A stretch of 9,534 nt of DNA, from assembly GCA_946482115.1 (NCBI GenBank), contig CAMLQP010000095.1:1-9534 (forward strand). The letters are read 5' to 3'. Positions 6,868 to 9,534 of this stretch are shown here, piece by piece. The notes below the pieces were generated by a model. It saw only the letters and a list, made by a program, of their open reading frames with translations, had not been told where the DNA came from and ran no database searches. Position 1 is the stretch's first letter. The number at the start of each line of letters is the position of its first letter. Made by a program: the position numbers and the translations under genes. This stretch comes from an uncultured Comamonadaceae bacterium. GTDB lineage: Bacteria; Pseudomonadota; Gammaproteobacteria; Burkholderiales; Burkholderiaceae.

Positions 6868-7743
6868 CTAGTTTTTCGCGGCCCAGGCGGCGATCCAGCC
6901 CGCCGGGCCGGCGGAACCGGCCGGCGGCAGGCCCAGCACGGCGGCGGCGGCGGCGAGCGTGCGTGCCGGATCGCCCAGGTCCAGCGGCGGCGCGCCGGTC
7001 TGCTTGGAGAGCTTCTCACCCTGCGAGTTGCGCACCAGCGGCGTGTGCCGGTAATGCGGCGTGGGCAGGCCCAGCGCGTGCTGCAGCACGATCTGGCGCG
7101 CGGTGTTGTCGGCCAGGTCCTCGCCGCGCACCACGTGGGTGATGCCCTGGGCGGCGTCATCCAGCACCACGGCCAGCTGGTAGGCCCAGAGGCCGTCGGC
7201 GCGCCTGAGCACGAAATCGCCAACCTCGGCGGCCACGTCCTGCGTCTGCGAGCCCAGATCGGCGTCGAGCCAGTTCACCTGGGCCGGTGCTTCCACCCGC
7301 AGGCGCCAGGCGCGCGCGGGCCTGCCCCGCAGGCCCCCGTTCTCGGGCCGGCAGGTGCCCGGGTAGACGAGTTCGCCATGGCGCTCGCGCGTGGCGCCGC
7401 TGGCGATCAGGGCCTGGGCGATGTCCTTGCGTGAACAGGCGCAGGGGTAGGCATGGCCCGCGTCCGACAATTGCCGCAGTGCAGCCGCGTAGGCGTCGCC
7501 GCGCCGGGACTGCCACCACACGGGTTCATCGGGGTGCAGGCCGCAGGCGGCGAGCTGGCGCAGGATTTCCTGATCGGCGCCGGGCACGCAGCGGGGCGTG
7601 TCCACGTCCTCGATGCGCACCAGCCAGCGGCCGTTGTTCGCACGGGCGTCGAGCCAGCTGGCCAGTGCCGCAACCAGCGAACCTGCATGCAGCGGGCCAG
7701 TGGGGGAGGGGGCAAACCGGCCCCGATAACCCGAAGCCGTCAC
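6868..7743 (-). CDS. gluQ: Glutamyl-Q tRNA(Asp) synthetase (GluQRS)
   Basis: Truncated paralogue of glutamyl-tRNA synthetase that lacks the anticodon-binding domain. It attaches glutamate to the queuosine base at position 34 of tRNA(Asp), a modification and not tRNA charging. With the GTG start at 7743 the product has 291 residues, close to family length. Visible motifs: [13 protein letters not shown] (10-22, the HIGH-type signature), [11 protein letters not shown] (41-51), the zinc site C101, C103, Y117 and C121 in CAC...YPGTC, with spacing like the E. coli enzyme, [13 protein letters not shown] (225-237 region counted loosely) and KLSKQ (234-238, the KMSKS equivalent). The frame stays open to 7830, but the homologous region begins at YRGRF just after the GTG. 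That GTG overlaps the TGA of the upstream oxidoreductase (GTGA), with GAAAGG just upstream, indicating translational coupling. Confidence 0.95.
   Translation of the reverse strand: MTASGYRGRFAPSPTGPLHAGSLVAALASWLDARANNGRWLVRIEDVDTPRCVPGADQEILRQLAACGLHPDEPVWWQSRRGDAYAAALRQLSDAGHAYPCACSRKDIAQALIASGATRERHGELVYPGTCRPENGGLRGRPARAWRLRVEAPAQVNWLDADLGSQTQDVAAEVGDFVLRRADGLWAYQLAVVLDDAAQGITHVVRGEDLADNTARQIVLQHALGLPTPHYRHTPLVRNSQGEKLSKQTGAPPLDLGDPARTLAAAAAVLGLPPAGSAGPAGWIAAWAAKN
7740..7743 (-). other. GTGA stop-start overlap between oxidoreductase and gluQ
   Basis: Read on the minus strand, GTGA contains the GTG start of gluQ (7743-7741) and the TGA stop of the oxidoreductase (7742-7740). GAAAGG lies just upstream inside the oxidoreductase gene and may serve as ribosome binding site. 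Such overlaps usually mark translational coupling within an operon and here decide the gluQ start. Confidence 0.75.
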
Positions 7744-8807
7744 GGCCTTTCGGCAACGACGCGCAACGCGAGTTCCAGCCCGGAGACAAAGGCGTTCTCG
7801 ACCCGGTGGCCCAGGCACCAGTCGCCGCACAGGCCCAGGCCGAGCTCGCCGTTCCAGAGGAAGGGCTGGCCTAGCGGCTCTTGCGTCTGCGCCTGGCGCC
7901 AGCGGAACACCTCGGCATGGGGCGGCTCGGCGCGTATGCCGGTGATCTGCGAGAAGCCCTTGAGCAGCTTGGCCTTGACGCGCTCGGCATCGTCTTCCAG
8001 GTGTTCGGCCGACCAGGCCGGATTGGCCTGCACGGTCCAGCGTTCCACGGGCGTGCGGCCGGGCTTGCTGGATTCTCGGGCCAGCCAGCTGATGCGGTGG
8101 TGTGTGCTGCGGGCGGCGTTCCAGTGCGGGCCCAACGTGGTCAGGCCGGGCTGTACCGCCTGCGGAAAGGCCAGCATCAGGGTCCAGCAGGGCGCCACGG
8201 TCACGGCCTGCAGGCGCTCGCGCCAGCCGGCCGCCAGGGCGCTGGCCGCCAGCAGGTCGTTGGCGGGTGCACTGGGGGTCGCGAGCAGCACGCCGTCAAA
8301 GCCGCCGTGGACATGCTGGCTGCCGTCCGGGCCAGCGGTGCGCAACTGCCAGCGGGTGTTGTCCAGCGCGTCGCGCTCGATGCGGGTGACGCGGGTGTCC
8401 AGATGGGTCTCGGCGGCCAGCGTGCCATCGGCCAGCGGGCGCGCCCAGTGCGTCGCTAGGGCGCCCATGCCGGGCGCGGCCACGAAGTGGGGTTCGCGTG
8501 GTGGCGGCGCGGTGTCGAGCACATGGCCCAGCTCGTCGAGCACGCGAACGGTGTTGGCGCTCCAGGGGCGGACCAGTGCGGCTGCCTCGCGCACCACGCG
8601 CTCGAAACGTGGGTCGCGCACGGTGAAGTACTGCGCGCCGCAGTCGAAGCCGCCGAACTCGGTCTCGTGCGTGGCCGTGCGGCCGCCCACAGCGGGGTTC
8701 TTTTCGAAAAGGGTGGCACGGTGGCCGGCCTGGACCAGCGTGCGGGCGCAGGCGATGCCGGCAATGCCGGCGCCGATGACGGCGAAATGGCGGGCGGGTG
8801 TCTTCAT
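7740..8807 (-). CDS. Renalase-like FAD/NAD(P)-dependent oxidoreductase
   Basis: Soluble flavoprotein of 355 residues. The N-terminus carries a Rossmann dinucleotide-binding motif, [15 protein letters not shown] (10-24, GxGxxG at 12-17), an acidic residue ending the second strand (E35) and GGRTAT (41-46), the arrangement of FAD-dependent amine oxidase-like enzymes. [12 protein letters not shown] (54-65) and the C-terminal [20 protein letters not shown] (328-347), which should contact FAD, match bacterial proteins usually labelled renalase-like or NAD(P)/FAD-dependent oxidoreductase. Characterised renalases repair abnormal dihydro-NAD(P) isomers, but the substrate here is unknown, so no symbol is given. 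It lies 49 bases after a LysR-type gene on the same strand and overlaps gluQ by 4 bases. The ATG at 8807 has no strong Shine-Dalgarno but sits exactly where the dinucleotide fold should begin. Confidence 0.88.
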   Translation of the reverse strand: MKTPARHFAVIGAGIAGIACARTLVQAGHRATLFEKNPAVGGRTATHETEFGGFDCGAQYFTVRDPRFERVVREAAALVRPWSANTVRVLDELGHVLDTAPPPREPHFVAAPGMGALATHWARPLADGTLAAETHLDTRVTRIERDALDNTRWQLRTAGPDGSQHVHGGFDGVLLATPSAPANDLLAASALAAGWRERLQAVTVAPCWTLMLAFPQAVQPGLTTLGPHWNAARSTHHRISWLARESSKPGRTPVERWTVQANPAWSAEHLEDDAERVKAKLLKGFSQITGIRAEPPHAEVFRWRQAQTQEPLGQPFLWNGELGLGLCGDWCLGHRVENAFVSGLELALRVVAERP

Positions 8808-8856
8808 GCTCGGGGATGGGGGTTTGGGCCGACTGTAGCAGCGTGCCGTGCGAGCG

Positions 8857-9534
8857 TCAGCCGTGGTGGTGGTTTTCCAGCAGTGCGCGTCGCGTGCGGG
8901 CCTGCTTGAGCTGCTGCAGCCACCAGCGCAGCGCGCGGCCGGTGTCGTCGCGCCGCGTGGCGCTGTCGCGCCAGGCGTAGCCCAGGCGCGCCAGGCGTTC
9001 GGGGCGGGCCACGTCCTTGAGCACCAGTCGGCCCGCCTCCAGCCAGGGGCGCACCATGGGCAGCGGCACGAAACCGCAGCCCAGGCCGCGCAGCAGGGCC
9101 TCGATCTTGTGTTGCATGGTGGGCACGGTCAGCACGTCCTGGCCCGGCAGCAGGCCCACGCTCAGGCCCTGGCCGCGCTGGGTGCTGTCGGCCACCGCCA
9201 CCACGCGGTGGGTCAGCAGCAGGTCGTCGGTGATGGCGGTCTCGCAGGCGGCCAGCGGGTGGTGTGGGGCGACCACGAACACGAACAGCACGCTCGCGAG
9301 GTCGGCCACCTGGATGCCGGCCTGGGGCAGCACGTCGGCCGGCACGCCCAGCGCGATGTCAGCCTGGCCGGCCTGGACGCTTTCCCAGGTGCCCATCAGC
9401 GTTTCATCGCGCAGCTTGATCTGTGTGGGTGCACCCAGGGTGTAGAACGCCTCGCAGAGCTCGAACAGGGTGGTGCGCGAGATGATCACGTCGGCCGCGA
9501 TGGTGAGCTGCGGCTCCCAGCCGGTGGCCACGCG
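8857..9534 (-). CDS. LysR-type transcriptional regulator, C-terminal part (N-terminus outside window)
   Basis: The last 225 residues or so of a LysR-type regulator; the frame runs off the window edge, so the helix-turn-helix DNA-binding domain is not seen, and the GTG at 9531 is an internal codon. The visible part is the effector-binding domain: it opens with TGWEPQLTIAAD, then DETLMGTWESVQAGQADIALGVP, VAPHHPLA and LLRGLGCGFVPLPMVRPWLEAGRLV, which follow the usual order of strands and helices in the periplasmic-binding-like fold of this family. The C-terminus is basic and helical, ending in a short HHHG tail. Effector and target genes cannot be told. It is upstream of and co-directional with the renalase-like oxidoreductase gene (49-base gap), unlike the common divergent layout of LysR genes and targets, so the two may simply share a transcript. 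Confidence 0.93.
   Translation of the reverse strand, partial: RVATGWEPQLTIAADVIISRTTLFELCEAFYTLGAPTQIKLRDETLMGTWESVQAGQADIALGVPADVLPQAGIQVADLASVLFVFVVAPHHPLAACETAITDDLLLTHRVVAVADSTQRGQGLSVGLLPGQDVLTVPTMQHKIEALLRGLGCGFVPLPMVRPWLEAGRLVLKDVARPERLARLGYAWRDSATRRDDTGRALRWWLQQLKQARTRRALLENHHHG

Noticed and set aside
6871..6877. T-run (GTTTTTC) near the gluQ/trmB junction as an intrinsic terminator
   Set aside because: The run is on the plus strand, where no gene ends nearby, and no stable hairpin precedes it. On the minus strand it encodes the end of gluQ.
7744..7830. Longer gluQ product starting at 7830
   Set aside because: The additional 29 residues are Arg-rich, have no counterpart in the family as I know it, and overlap the conserved C-terminus of the oxidoreductase. 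The GTGA overlap gives a normal-length enzyme.
7453..8838. Long plus-strand open frame (461 codons) across the oxidoreductase and gluQ genes
   Set aside because: It is antisense to two well-supported genes, its product is rich in Arg, Ser, Ala and Pro with no recognisable domain, and such open frames are expected in GC-rich DNA.

Overview
The window is a gene-dense, visibly GC-rich piece of bacterial chromosome with strong G/C bias at third codon positions. The protein sequences (AlaS, GluQRS, TrmB, the RluA-type synthase) look like a betaproteobacterium of the order Burkholderiales, perhaps family Comamonadaceae. That placement is inferred from the feel of the sequences; no database search was possible. 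I see no rRNA, tRNA, insertion sequence, phage gene, CRISPR array or long non-coding stretch; the longest gap between genes is 71 bases.

Left part, plus strand (1-2829): the 3' two thirds of alaS (alanyl-tRNA synthetase, cut by the window edge) is followed, after a 71-base gap holding a perfect 8-bp hairpin, by a bile acid:sodium symporter (BASS) family membrane protein. Its last 14 bases overlap the end of a convergent minus-strand RluA-family pseudouridine synthase gene (2816-3745).

Middle part, plus strand (3805-6132): a 59-base divergent intergenic region separates the pseudouridine synthase from a two-gene unit. The first gene encodes a secreted type I (sugar-binding-like) periplasmic binding protein. 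The second encodes a membrane-anchored diguanylate cyclase with a periplasmic sensor segment, a HAMP-like linker and a GGEEF active site. The start codon of the second directly follows the stop codon of the first, and no ABC permease or ATPase gene lies nearby. The pair therefore looks like a ligand-sensing module that converts binding of a periplasmic small molecule into cyclic di-GMP, in the manner of LuxP/LuxQ or NspS/MbaA. This is the most interesting item in the window.

Right part, minus strand (9534-6142, read right to left): the C-terminal part of a LysR-type regulator (cut by the window edge), a renalase-like FAD/NAD(P)-binding oxidoreductase, gluQ (glutamyl-Q tRNA(Asp) synthetase) and trmB (tRNA m7G46 methyltransferase). 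Gaps are 49 bases, a 4-base GTGA overlap, and 24 bases, so at least the last three are probably co-transcribed. trmB ends 9 bases from the convergent end of the diguanylate cyclase gene. Together with alaS and the pseudouridine synthase, four of the eight genes act on RNA (tRNA charging or RNA modification), mostly housekeeping functions.
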